Of a DNA stretch of 64,000 nucleotides, positions 46,649 to 55,513 are shown one piece after another. Both the position numbers and the translations under genes were made by a program. Every line of letters begins with the position of its first letter. Positions within the stretch are counted from its first letter, which is position 1. The stretch is taken from contig CP130629.1 of the NCBI GenBank assembly GCA_030644725.1, positions 558,001 to 622,000 of the forward strand, read 5' to 3'. Source of the stretch: Candidatus Electrothrix communis. Its GTDB lineage: Bacteria; Desulfobacterota; Desulfobulbia; Desulfobulbales; Desulfobulbaceae. The notes under the pieces were generated by a model. That model searched no databases and was not told the origin of the DNA. It saw nothing but the letters and a program-made list of their open reading frames with translations.

Positions 46649-47443
46649 CTACATATGATGATTATGGGGTTGGCTGCCACAGGTATGGGCGTGCCGATGG
46701 AGATGGAGACGGGCTGTATCGCTTTGTTTTACCCGCCCCTGATCCATAATATAGAGGCTTGTGCAGGTTTCGCTGAGAAAATCCCAATCATGGGAGATGA
46801 TCATATAGGCGATGTTAAGCTTATTAAGGATCTCAATCAGTCTCTCCCGGATTGCTTTATCTAGATTATTGGTCGGTTCATCCAGGAGCATGGCTTCCGG
46901 TTGCATGGAGAGCACCGTGGCCAGGGAGACCAGTTTTTTTTCACCCCCTGAAAGGCGATGGGTCACCCGATCCGCCAGATCAGTCAGCCCCAGATCCTGT
47001 AATGTCCTATTAGAAATCTCCAGGGCCTCTTCCGGGCTTTTACCGAGATTTAACGGGCCAAAGGCAACATCCTCAATCACCGTCGGTGAGAAGAGTTGGT
47101 CATCTGCATCCTGAAAGACCAAGCCGATGCTTCTGCGCAGTTTTTTTATGTCCTCTTTTTTATGGACGTCATTCCCTTTAAAGAGATGTCTCCCTTCTGT
47201 CGGTCGGTGTAGGCCCATAAGAAGATGAAGCAAGGTCGTTTTGCCGCTACCATTGGGACCGATCAGGCCCAGTCGCTGATTGGACTCTATGGACAGGTCA
47301 ATCTGATCGAGAATAGGCCTTCCGCCAGGATATGAGAAGGAAACCTGATCCAGCTGAATAAGCGGTGGTGTGAAGGGCATGGGCATTCTCTGCGTTATCT
47401 GACATGAGGGTTCTTTGCAACGGACTCCATTTAGAATTACCAT
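46649..47443 (-). CDS. Nickel/cobalt-type ECF ABC transporter ATPase (CbiO/NikO-like) with His-rich tail
   Basis: About 245-264 residues. Walker A GPNGSGKTT, Q-loop FQDADDQLFSPTVIEDVAFGPLN (the DADDQLF pattern is characteristic of ECF ATPases), signature RLSGGEKK, Walker B AMLLDEPTNNLD and H-loop SHD. The C-terminal HLHRHAHTCGSQPHNHH tail could bind nickel or cobalt. A start inside the first 22 codons (ATG 47386 or 47380) would give a more usual N-terminus. CbiM/CbiQ partners are not adjacent in this window. NikR at 43108 supports nickel. Confidence 0.83.
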   Translation of the reverse strand: MVILNGVRCKEPSCQITQRMPMPFTPPLIQLDQVSFSYPGGRPILDQIDLSIESNQRLGLIGPNGSGKTTLLHLLMGLHRPTEGRHLFKGNDVHKKEDIKKLRRSIGLVFQDADDQLFSPTVIEDVAFGPLNLGKSPEEALEISNRTLQDLGLTDLADRVTHRLSGGEKKLVSLATVLSMQPEAMLLDEPTNNLDKAIRERLIEILNKLNIAYMIISHDWDFLSETCTSLYIMDQGRVKQSDTARLHLHRHAHTCGSQPHNHHM

Positions 47444-47546
47444 TTTCCAGAGCGATTTTCAAATGTTCTTCTGCAGGAGAAGAAATCGTATCATTCGTAT
47501 CCGTGGCGCTCTCAGGAGGGTTTTTACTCGGGGTTGCAAAGAAATG

Positions 47547-47579
47547 AAAAAAAATCGCCGACCTGGATGAAGTCGGCGA
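47547..47579 (-). terminator. Rho-independent terminator downstream of lpxC
   Basis: TCGCCGAC (47555-47562) pairs with GTCGGCGA (47572-47579). The run of eight A at 47547-47554 reads as a U-tract on the minus strand. It lies 56 bases past the lpxC stop. Confidence 0.8.
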
Positions 47580-47635
47580 GAGGGAAGATACAAAGGGTAC
47601 GGAAGATACGGCTGAGATACAAGATGTTCTGAAAA

Positions 47636-48640
47636 TCAGGCCATACAAACCGATTGCGGCAGAGGAGGCAGCAGTATTCCCGGAAGATAAGAAGGTTTCT
47701 TTCTGGTGTTCTTGGGTGTTGCGGTGTCCAGTACCACAGGTTGTATGGTATTTCCTCGTTTGTGGAACTTGACGTATTCCCAGCAATCAGGATTGTCGAC
47801 AATGGTTTGCATCAGGTTGTGGTGCAGGCTGTGTCCGGAGCGATTGGCAATAACATGTCCCAGGACCGGGTTGCCGAGCAGAGCAAGGTCACCTATCAGG
47901 TCCAGCATCTTGTGGCGAATAAATTCGTCGTCAAAACGAAGGCCTTCTTCATTGAGAACAGACTGGCGGTTCCAATGGATGGCAATGACATTTTTCAGGG
48001 AGCCGCCAAGGGCGAGACCGTTTTTCCAGAGTTCTTCTACCTGTTCAATAAAACCAAAGGTTCTGGCATCGGCTATTTCATTGATAAAGCGTTCCTGGGT
48101 GAGTTCGGCGCTGTATTTTTGTTCGTTCAGGAGGTCGTTATCACCGAATTTTATGGTGCCGCTGATTTTAAATCCGGCATAGGGCTCAATTCTGATGGAT
48201 TTATCACCCTGGGTGAGAGAGATAGGCTTGGTAATGCGGAGAACTTTACGGAGGGCACGTTGTTTTTTCAGACCACCCTTTTGGAGCAGATGGAGGAATG
48301 GACCAGCGCTGCCGTCCATGATGGGTACTTCGTGCGAGTCAATATCAATAGTTGCATTGTCAATACCAGCCCCGTGCAGGGCGGCCATCAGATGTTCGGT
48401 TGTGGAAATTTTCTCCTGCCCGTTACTGATAGTGGTTGCTAGTGTGGTATCAACAATTTGTTCCATTCTGGCGGGAATGGCTGGTTTGTTTGCTATATCA
48501 GATCGATAAAAACAGATTCCCTTGTTTTCCCCAGCAGGTTTGATAGTTATTCGGACGCGCCTGCCCGTATGGAGTCCGATGCCGTGACAACTGACGGATC
48601 GTCTTAGGGTGTGTTGATGGAGTTTTATATTGATAGACAT
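47636..48640 (-). CDS. lpxC: UDP-3-O-acyl-N-acetylglucosamine deacetylase
   Basis: A 334-residue zinc amidase catalysing the committed step of lipid A synthesis. Zinc ligands are visible in STTEHLMAAL (about residue 81) and HKMLDLIGD (two further ligands, about 243-247); the catalytic His region is NRSGHSLHHNL. The N-terminus SVSCHGIGLHTG is typical. It ends with a poly-Pro/Leu tail longer than in E. coli. An odd long hairpin lies in the 296-base gap to lpxK. Confidence 0.95.
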   Translation of the reverse strand: MSINIKLHQHTLRRSVSCHGIGLHTGRRVRITIKPAGENKGICFYRSDIANKPAIPARMEQIVDTTLATTISNGQEKISTTEHLMAALHGAGIDNATIDIDSHEVPIMDGSAGPFLHLLQKGGLKKQRALRKVLRITKPISLTQGDKSIRIEPYAGFKISGTIKFGDNDLLNEQKYSAELTQERFINEIADARTFGFIEQVEELWKNGLALGGSLKNVIAIHWNRQSVLNEEGLRFDDEFIRHKMLDLIGDLALLGNPVLGHVIANRSGHSLHHNLMQTIVDNPDCWEYVKFHKRGNTIQPVVLDTATPKNTRKKPSYLPGILLPPLPQSVCMA

Positions 48641-48849
48641 TTTTTTACCTCTTCCTCACCTTTGTTCAACCATGTTCTTCTCTGCTATACTCTGCTAGAG
48701 CAGCTTCCTTTTTCCTTCTTAAATGCAAAAAAGCAGCCAGAAGTTCATTTGTTGTATTTTTTATCTGCGCCAATAAGTATTGCTGCCGATATTCAGAACG
48801 ATAGCCTTTCTCTCTGAGAAAAATAAAAGGATTTTATCGTGAAAGAGCA

Positions 48850-48906
48850 TGTGTCAAAAAAAACACAAATAGGGTTCAAAAAATTGAATGTTGTTTTTTT
48901 GACACA
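48850..48906. repeat. Nested inverted repeat between lpxC and lpxK
   Basis: TGTGTC plus an A-run (48850-48863) is the complement of a T-run plus GACACA (48894-48906). Inside lies a second palindrome, TTCAA-aaaa-TTGAA (48875-48888). No gene is seen in 48641-48936. The hairpin could terminate the lpxK transcript or be an operator. Confidence 0.5.
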
Positions 48907-48936
48907 GTGGGTGGCCCGTATATATTTGATCAGTAT

Positions 48937-50025
48937 TTAGGTCGATTGAGTAATCTTGTGCTGTAAAATCAGCTGGTTTAACGCTGTGTCCGGCTGGGCC
49001 TCCATAATAACGCCATAGAGGGGGAGTTGGAGTTCGATATTGCGGAGTTTGACTAGATCCTTTTCCGTACAGAGGAAACAGGTTGCCCCGGCCTGTTGAG
49101 CTTCCGTGATGAGCTGGCGAACAGTCTTGGCAGCATAGGCAAAATGATCTGGAAGGGCACGAAGGGCTATGGGGTTGATGTTGAGTTTATTGAGGGTCTG
49201 GCTGAATCCTTCTGGGCGGGCAATGCCGCAGAAGGCAAAACATCGTTGAGCTGCGAGTTCTTCCGGCTGCACCGGTATTTTTTCCCCGTCTGTTTTTTGC
49301 AGGATAAGGCCAGTAGGGTGATTGCGGCTGAAGAAGACAGGTTTGTCAGGGAATTTTTTATTGAGAATGGTTTTGAAGTTTTCGGCCCGCTCTTGATTTT
49401 GTTCATCTGTGCCGGTCAGGACAAAGGCATGGCATCGCTTGAGGGCATTGATTGGTTCGCGCAGATCTCCTCCAGGAAAGACTCTGGAATTACCGGCAAG
49501 TTTATCCGTATTAAAGAGGATGATATCAAGATCGCGGCGGATGGCCATGTGCTGGAAACCATCATCCAGGAGCAAGATATTTGCGCCCATTTTTACGGCC
49601 TCAGCAGCGGGCAATTTGCGCACGATCCCGGTGAGGACGGGAATGCCGGGCAGGGTCTCTGCAAGCATTCTCGGCTCGTCACCGACATAATCGGCACCGA
49701 GAAAGATCTCTTTGCCGTCGGAGACAATATTGATCCGTTCCTTGGTGGCACCGCCGTATCCTCGGCTAATAATCGCCGGTTTGTACCCGTTTTCCTGAAG
49801 CAGGCGAGCTAGGTACTGCACCATAGGTGTCTTGCCGGTTCCTCCTAGGGTGAGATTGCCGACACTGATCACCGGCACAGCAAAGGGGGTGCTTTTGAAG
49901 AACTTTCTCTGGTAGAGATACTCCCGTAACCGCATGGCGGTGCTGTAGAACGGGGAAAATGGGCGGCCTAGGGCGTAATAGAATGTGGTCATGTTGTTTT
50001 CGTGGTTGCTCAGGGTGTTATACAA
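48937..50025 (-). CDS. lpxK: Tetraacyldisaccharide 4'-kinase
   Basis: A 362-residue (or 351 from ATG 49992) inner-membrane kinase that phosphorylates the lipid A disaccharide. P-loop VGNLTLGGTGKTP (about 54-66) and LLLDDGFQH (about 155) are hallmarks of LpxK. The second ATG gives the usual short N-terminus (MTTFYYALGRPFSPFY); neither start has a clear ribosome site. Confidence 0.92.
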   Translation of the reverse strand: MYNTLSNHENNMTTFYYALGRPFSPFYSTAMRLREYLYQRKFFKSTPFAVPVISVGNLTLGGTGKTPMVQYLARLLQENGYKPAIISRGYGGATKERINIVSDGKEIFLGADYVGDEPRMLAETLPGIPVLTGIVRKLPAAEAVKMGANILLLDDGFQHMAIRRDLDIILFNTDKLAGNSRVFPGGDLREPINALKRCHAFVLTGTDEQNQERAENFKTILNKKFPDKPVFFSRNHPTGLILQKTDGEKIPVQPEELAAQRCFAFCGIARPEGFSQTLNKLNINPIALRALPDHFAYAAKTVRQLITEAQQAGATCFLCTEKDLVKLRNIELQLPLYGVIMEAQPDTALNQLILQHKITQST

Positions 50026-50093
50026 GGAGTAATTTATGAATTGCCCGTACAGGGTGATGGATATGATGATGGGATGTGTTGCGTGATTCCGCA

Positions 50094-50116
50094 GGGGCGC
50101 GGCACGCCGTGCCCCT
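50094..50116. repeat. Palindrome related to the 10647 element
   Basis: GGGGCGCGGC (50094-50103) and GCCGTGCCCC (50106-50115) pair with one G-U, around a two-base loop. It shares the GGCACGCCGTGCC core with 10647-10674, at the 3' end of the FAD oxidoreductase gene. Confidence 0.55.
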
Positions 50117-51228
50117 TATTCAAAGGCCTGAAAGGTGCGCATGAACCTGCGGTCAATCCAATCCTTGATCAGAAAGGAGACTCGCCCGTTAAGAACGATG
50201 GACCATTTCTTGAGGATTCCTGTGCCGTTGCCGAGGTTGAAGATAAGTAGGTATTCTCCCCCCGGTTTAAAGGGGAGTAACCGTTCTCCGGTCAAGGAGG
50301 CCATCAGGTTATGCTTGAGGATGGGGTTCTGGCGGACAGCGTAGACGCCTACCTTATCCAGCGGCGTGTCTTGGAAATCAATACAATCACCGCCGCCAAA
50401 GATATGTTCATGTTTCGTGCTGTTCAGGTAGCGAGTAACCAGCATGCCGCCTTGCGGCCCGGTGGGAATGCCGGAGTCCCCGATCACTCTGTTCGGTTTG
50501 ACGCCCACCGCAATAAAGATGAGGTCAAACTCGTGCGTCGCTCCCTCGGTATCGGTTATTTTCCCGGTTTGTATTTGCTGCACCCGGCTGTTATTGATGA
50601 CCTTGGTGGATCGGGCTGCAAGTGAGGATGAAGCACGACGACGTACGCCCGCCGGATGATGAGGCAAAAGGGAACGCCCGGCAAAGACCGTAATTGCCGG
50701 TGGTTGGATGCCGGGCTCCTGACCGAGTCGCCAAATATTACCGGCGACCTCAACAGCTGACGGGCCGCCACCTACCACCGCGATCTTGATTTTTGTCTTT
50801 GCCCCCAGTTCGAGGATTCGCTGCTTTGCCCGGTAGAGTCCTTCAATGGGTTTGACCGGAAAGATATCGTCAAGTGATCCCTGCACTAACTCTTCCGGCA
50901 CCTGACTCCCGAGATTACAGGAAAGAACATCGTAGGGAACGACCTCACCTGAGCTGAGTCCGACAGTTCGCTCAATAGGGTGGATGCCGATCACCTTGGC
51001 CTGTTTAAACAGACCGCCTTTTTTTTCCACCAGATCACGGGTGGCAAAGCGGATATCCTCGGGACGGTAGGTGCCGCCCAACATTCCCGGTCCCATGCCG
51101 GAATAATAATGATGGGTGTCCGGGCTAATTACCGTGACCTCGAACCCTTTTTCGATAAATTCGTTCAAGTGGGCCAGGGTCAGCATATGAGCATGGCCGC
51201 CGCCAGCAATGACTAATTTTTTGCTCAT
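50116..51228 (-). CDS. FAD-dependent pyridine-nucleotide oxidoreductase (NDH-2/SelD-partner-like)
   Basis: 370 residues. FAD-binding GGGHAHM at residues 9-15, second nucleotide-binding AVVGGGPSAVEVAGN (about 150-165), and FAD-pyrophosphate GGGDCI (about 300). The GGGHAHxxxL opening is seen in NDH-2-type reductases and in oxidoreductase domains found fused to selenide-water dikinase (family knowledge). The gene lies 38 bases after the Sec-containing rhodanese fusion on the same strand, so a sulfur- or selenium-related redox role is plausible (inference). Confidence 0.83.
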   Translation of the reverse strand: MSKKLVIAGGGHAHMLTLAHLNEFIEKGFEVTVISPDTHHYYSGMGPGMLGGTYRPEDIRFATRDLVEKKGGLFKQAKVIGIHPIERTVGLSSGEVVPYDVLSCNLGSQVPEELVQGSLDDIFPVKPIEGLYRAKQRILELGAKTKIKIAVVGGGPSAVEVAGNIWRLGQEPGIQPPAITVFAGRSLLPHHPAGVRRRASSSLAARSTKVINNSRVQQIQTGKITDTEGATHEFDLIFIAVGVKPNRVIGDSGIPTGPQGGMLVTRYLNSTKHEHIFGGGDCIDFQDTPLDKVGVYAVRQNPILKHNLMASLTGERLLPFKPGGEYLLIFNLGNGTGILKKWSIVLNGRVSFLIKDWIDRRFMRTFQAFE

Positions 51229-51266
51229 GACATGTCCTCGTTCAACGCTTTATTTTTTGCTGATGC

Positions 51267-52100
51267 TCATGCAGTTTCGTCCAACAGGTTGCCCAGTAAT
51301 TTTAAATGCGCTCGCTCCTCTTCGGCAATACGCTGAAGTGTTTGTTGTGTGTTTTTTTGAGAGCAGTTGTCCGCAGCCCGCAGGTAGAGGTCAAGGGCCT
51401 GGGCTTCGATGCCCATAGCCAGGGAAATGACCTCGCCTGCAACCTCGAAATCTGTCGGGTAGAGAGCAAGGTATTCCTCAGTGGTCAGGCCGCCTTCCAT
51501 AGACTGAATTGCTGCGCTCCTCTCAAACGCTTCACGGCTCAGGGCGTCCGCACTGATAGTCTGATATTCGGCAAAGAGCCTGTCCTGGTGTTTCACCTCG
51601 ATCATGCTGAGCTTGCCAAACAAGGCCTTCACTTCTACCTGGGTGACCCGTTCCCGCATTGAGGTGTAGAAATCCTGGAGCCCGGCCTCTAAGGCATAGG
51701 CGATCAGGAGAACTTCCTCGATCCCCTCTTTGCCGGAGAACAGGGTCATGCCGGTGTCTTCGGAACCGACAGCGGTGTTGCTGTCCCAGGCTTTGATGCC
51801 GCCAGACATATTGATAACCTGCGAAAAACCTTTCCCTGCGAGCATTTGCGCAGCAACCCGGCTGCGTCCTCCAATAGCTCAGTAAACGACTGTGGGCTTT
51901 TTCGGGTCAAGCTCTTTGCAGCGTTCGGCCAGTTCCGCTACAGGTATGAGCTGAGCTCCAGGTATATGCCCGCTTTTATATTCACCGGGCTGGCGTACAT
52001 CAATGATATTGTAGTCTTCAACGGAAAGGTCGTTCAGGTATTCTTTGGTTTCCGGCGCAGTTAATGATTTTACCGGAGTGAGAAACTGTTTCCAGCGCAT
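51267..52100 (-). CDS. Selenocysteine-containing rhodanese fused to ferritin-like domain
   Basis: Read through one in-frame TGA (51879-51881, codon 74), this is a single 277-residue protein. The rhodanese domain (about 1-105) reads YNIIDVRQPGEYKSGHIPGA, then VVY-U-AIGGRSRVAAQML and INMSGGIKAW. The TGA falls exactly on the catalytic cysteine of the C-x-x-G-x-R-S loop, and the frame, domain fold and spacing continue unbroken. The second half (about 110-277) is a rubrerythrin/ferritin-like four-helix domain with the di-iron pattern E...EVKH...E...EERAH. A SECIS-like hairpin follows the TGA. Start ATG 52100 behind GGTGGGA. The alternative is a nonsense mutation giving two broken genes, unlikely given position and hairpin. 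Confidence 0.8.
51849..51866 (-). promoter_or_regulatory. Bacterial SECIS-like hairpin
   Basis: Read on the minus strand, 12 bases after the TGA codon comes CGCAGC-CGGGTT-GCTGCG: a perfect 6-bp stem with a six-base loop containing GGGU. Distance and GU-bearing loop fit SelB-binding bacterial SECIS elements. Confidence 0.7.
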
Positions 52101-52618
52101 ATTCCCACCACTTTGTTTTGAAGATTAACGAATGCACAGTGACGTGCCGAGCAGTTGGCGTGAGTCTTCCTACCGAAGATTGCCGAAAGAAAAGAAGAAG
52201 GCAAAGGAGGTAGTTTGGTGTTGCCTTGGTTTTATGGATCACGAAGGTTGTATGTCGTATATATCAGGCAGGAGGTCAAGAATTAATCTTAAGGTGTGGC
52301 GCGATCTCTGTCAAGGAATTATTTATCGCTTTCGTTGGGAGAGGGAAACGAAGGGCAAACCCTGCTTATGTAACGAAAGATTTTATATAAAAATAACAGG
52401 TGCTCCAACTTGGGGTACTCGCTCAATTTTTATGCTTTGTTGTGACCGCAGGTCATGGCCGCACTAGAGGGTGGGTGTTTTTTAAACAATATATCTTGTG
52501 AGTTCGATGAAATAGATTGACGTTTTAGATGAAGTTACTGTTAATTTACCTAGGTAAATTAACTGGCGGCAGTACTACATTTTCTTTTCTGCCGCCGCAA
52601 AACTGCTGGGAGGACAGG
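52101..52618. other. Intergenic region without recognisable gene
   Basis: About 520 bases between the divergent selenoprotein gene and the first CSLREA gene. An open frame at 52132-52467 is Arg/Cys-rich, without ribosome site or recognisable domain, and is not accepted. The last 30 bases carry the GCCGCCGCAAAACTGCTGGG block shared with the paralogous genes downstream. Confidence 0.5.
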
Positions 52619-53824
52619 ATGAAAAAACAACAGAAGTACTTTTTTACTTTGGTCGGATTGCTTGCATTGGTACCAAGTCAAGGGCAGGCGGCTGAAATTA
52701 TTGTAGGTGCGGACGGTGTTTGCACCTTGGCTGAGGCTATTACCTCGGCCAATAATGACGACGCTGCCGGAAACGGTTGTGTTGATGGTTTTGGGCACGA
52801 TATCATCACTCTGGAGACAGATATCCTGCTTGAAGAAGGCGAGGATGCACGACCGCCGATTACCACCTCGGTTACCATTGAAGGCCAGGGACACACCATT
52901 GACGGCAACGGTAAGATTGGGTATGTCCTTAAAATAAGCAGAGCGATATATGACGATGTTGATCCCTGCATCGGCGGCGACTTAACCCTGAATAATGCCA
53001 CGATTACCGGCGGGAATCATGCGCACACAGGAGATGTGACCACAGGAATGCTCAACAACGGCGGAGGGATCACCAATGCCTGTTTGGGTACAGTGACGTT
53101 GAACAATGTCACGGTTAGCGAAAACACTGCATTAGGCAACGGCGGTGGAATATTCAATGCTCCAGGGGCTGATCTCACATTGAACAACTCGACGATCAGT
53201 GGAAATCTTGCAGAAGGTAACGGTGGTGGTGGAGTTTACAATAATGATGGTTACGTCACGCTGAGCAACTCCACAATTAGCGACAACATTGCGGCGGGCG
53301 AGGGCGGGGGGATTTGCTCGGTTTGGCTCTACGGCCCCCTCCCCGCTCTCATCGGTTCATCAGTCGTGCTGAACAATTCGATTATCAGCGGCAATACAGC
53401 CTCTACCGGTAATGAAATTTATCAGTCTAAAGTTCCTGTCTACGCAGATAACTATAATCTTTTCGGTCACAGCAACGAGAGCGATGCTGCGGCATTCTCA
53501 AGCTTCGCGCCTGGAGAGAACGATGTTAATGCAACAGATGGTGGCATTAATGGTATTCTCATTTCTACAGCTCTGTCCGCTATCATTGATTCCTTGGCCG
53601 ATAACGGTGGGTCCACTCTGACTCATGCCCTAGTTCCGGGCAGCCCGGCCATTGACTTAGATCCAAATAATGTAGAATGCAGCACCGGTCTGGCTACGGA
53701 TCAGCGTGGCGAACCTCGTCCTGTTGGTGCAGGGTGTGATGCGGGTTCCTATGAAGTGAACATGGTTTCCAGTAACGGCAATGCTTTTCTGCCAACTCTC
53801 TATTTTCTTCTGCTTCGGAATTGA
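52619..53824 (+). CDS. Secreted CSLREA / choice-of-anchor Q beta-helix protein, paralogue 1
   Basis: About 401 residues. The signal peptide reads MKKQQKYFFTLVGLLALVPS...AAE. A CSLREA-type segment (CTLAEAITSANNDD) and repeats of LNNSTISGNxAxGxGGG follow, predicted to form a right-handed parallel beta-helix. A choice-of-anchor Q domain near the C-terminus (GSPAIDLDP...CSTG...DQRGEPRP...CDAGSYE) precedes the short hydrophobic end FLPTLYFLLLRN. It starts at 52619 after GGGAGGACAGG, not at the upstream in-frame ATG 52529. Function unknown; cell-surface or adhesin-like. Confidence 0.82.
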   Translation: MKKQQKYFFTLVGLLALVPSQGQAAEIIVGADGVCTLAEAITSANNDDAAGNGCVDGFGHDIITLETDILLEEGEDARPPITTSVTIEGQGHTIDGNGKIGYVLKISRAIYDDVDPCIGGDLTLNNATITGGNHAHTGDVTTGMLNNGGGITNACLGTVTLNNVTVSENTALGNGGGIFNAPGADLTLNNSTISGNLAEGNGGGGVYNNDGYVTLSNSTISDNIAAGEGGGICSVWLYGPLPALIGSSVVLNNSIISGNTASTGNEIYQSKVPVYADNYNLFGHSNESDAAAFSSFAPGENDVNATDGGINGILISTALSAIIDSLADNGGSTLTHALVPGSPAIDLDPNNVECSTGLATDQRGEPRPVGAGCDAGSYEVNMVSSNGNAFLPTLYFLLLRN

Positions 53825-53939
53825 TAGGTATTATCGGGATTTTTTGTGGATTTCCAGGAAAGCTCGGTGAGCTTGTAATCGCAATAACTTGGCGGTATCT
53901 CTATAGCTCATGCCGCTGCAAAACTCCTAGGAGGAGAGG

Positions 53940-55427
53940 ATGAAAAAACAACGGAAGTACTTATTTACTTTGGTCGGATTGCTTGCATTGGCACCAGGCC
54001 AAGGGCAGGCGGCTGAGATCTTCGTGGATGCAGGCGGCACCTGCACCTTGGCTGATGCTATCAGATCAGCCAACGAAAATGTAAATTGGGGTAGGTGTGT
54101 TGGCGTTGGAGAATACGGGGATGACACCATCTATCTTGAAACCGATGTTCTTCTTGGTTCGGGAGAGGACGAACGACCACCGATTTTGTCTTATGAAAAT
54201 TCAAGTGAAAAAGAATATACAGGAACTGTCACCATTGAAGGGCAGGGGCATGTCATTGATGGCAACGGTGAAGATGGGTACGTGTTGAAAATAAGCACAG
54301 GATGGCTTGATGAGAATCGTTGCATCGGTGGAGAGTTAACTTTAAACAATACTACGATTACCGGTGGAAACCATGCCCATCCGGGGGATGTGACCACAGG
54401 AAAACTCAACAACGGTGGAGGGATCACCAATGCCTGTTTTGGCAGGGTGACGTTGAACAATTCCACGGTCAGTGGAAACATTGCCTTAGGTAATGGTGGG
54501 GGGATTTTTAACGCACCGTGGGCCTCTCTCACCCTGAATAACTCGACAGTGAGCGGAAACCTTGCTGAAGGTATTGGAGGGGGAGGAGTCTATAATAACG
54601 ATGGTGCAGTTGTTCTGAATAACTCGACAGTGAGCGATAATATTGCAGTGGGTAAAGGTGGGGGGATCTGTAGTGAATGGCGTTACGGCCCCAATCCTGC
54701 TTGGATTGCCTTTGTTCTTGGTATTGATGTTTCAGTTAGCATAAATAGCTCTCTTGTTAGCGGCAATACAGCCTCTACTGGGAATGAAGTCTATGAGTCA
54801 GCTGTTCCCGTTTATGCAGACAGCTTCAACCTCTTTGGTCACAGTGGTGAGATTGAGACGGAAGCATTTTTTGGCTTCTTACCTGGAGATAGCGATATTG
54901 ATGCCACCAGCGACGGCACATCTCCAACTTTTTTGTCTGCCATTCTCAGCCCCTTGGCCAACAACGGCGGTAAGACCATGACTCATGCCTTGGTTGAAGA
55001 GAGTCCGGCTGTTGATCTGGATGAGAACTGTAGCACCGGACTTCCTGAAGACCAACGTGGCGAAATCCGCCCTGGAATTGGTTGCGATGCGGGATCTTTT
55101 GAATTTATCTTAGGGTCCGACACTGCGATCCTAGATGAAATAGCATTGGTTGTTAGTTCGCTTGATTCTGAGGAGGCTTTCGATAATAAAAAAAAGCAAA
55201 AGGCTCTGGTTAATCAGATCGATGCTACTATTGTGCTGGTTGATGAGGGGCTCTATGCAGAGGCTCTTGGTAAACTTCAGAATAGCATTCTCGGTAAGAC
55301 AGATGGCTGTGTTGAGTCAGAATTAGGAGAACCGGATAAGAATGATTGGATTAGAGAATGCTCAAGCCAGGTGGAGGTGTACGATCTTGTCCAGGAGGCC
55401 ATAGGCATTTTGGAGGAGCAGATGTAG
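53940..55427 (+). CDS. Secreted CSLREA / choice-of-anchor Q beta-helix protein, paralogue 2, with helical C-terminal domain
   Basis: 495 residues. Signal peptide and N-terminus nearly match paralogue 1 (MKKQRKYLFTLVGLLALAP). CSLREA-like CTLADAIRSANENV, beta-helix repeats and an anchor-Q domain (DQRGEIRP..CDAGSFEF) follow. Unlike the others it lacks the FLxxxYxLLL end and instead carries about 100 helical residues (QIDATIVLVDEGLYAEALGKLQNSILGK...) resembling the FIMAH domain of surface proteins. A terminator follows at 55464. Confidence 0.82.
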   Translation: MKKQRKYLFTLVGLLALAPGQGQAAEIFVDAGGTCTLADAIRSANENVNWGRCVGVGEYGDDTIYLETDVLLGSGEDERPPILSYENSSEKEYTGTVTIEGQGHVIDGNGEDGYVLKISTGWLDENRCIGGELTLNNTTITGGNHAHPGDVTTGKLNNGGGITNACFGRVTLNNSTVSGNIALGNGGGIFNAPWASLTLNNSTVSGNLAEGIGGGGVYNNDGAVVLNNSTVSDNIAVGKGGGICSEWRYGPNPAWIAFVLGIDVSVSINSSLVSGNTASTGNEVYESAVPVYADSFNLFGHSGEIETEAFFGFLPGDSDIDATSDGTSPTFLSAILSPLANNGGKTMTHALVEESPAVDLDENCSTGLPEDQRGEIRPGIGCDAGSFEFILGSDTAILDEIALVVSSLDSEEAFDNKKKQKALVNQIDATIVLVDEGLYAEALGKLQNSILGKTDGCVESELGEPDKNDWIRECSSQVEVYDLVQEAIGILEEQM

Positions 55428-55463
55428 AAGAGTTTTTTCTCTGAATGGACATTGGCGAAAAAC

Positions 55464-55495
55464 AAAAGGCGGGGCCGCAAGGCTCCGCCTTTTTT
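55464..55495. terminator. Bidirectional rho-independent terminator
   Basis: AAAAGGCGGGGCC-gcaa-GGCTCCGCCTTTTTT has A-run and T-run on the two sides, so it works for the CSLREA gene on + and the YcbK-like gene on minus, which converge here. Confidence 0.8.
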
Positions 55496-55513
55496 GAAAT
55501 CCCTGTTGCAAAA

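Noticed and set aside
47654-48442. Long plus-strand frame opposite lpxC
   Set aside because: It is antisense to a clear lpxC and has no recognisable domain or ribosome site.
51267-51845. The ferritin-like half as a separate gene starting at ATG 51845
   Set aside because: It is in the same frame as the upstream rhodanese half, begins in the middle of the rhodanese fold just after the active-site loop and has no proper ribosome site; read-through of TGA explains both halves.
52132-52467. Plus-strand frame in the gap before the CSLREA genes
   Set aside because: Arg/Cys-rich composition typical of random frames, no domain and no ribosome-binding site.
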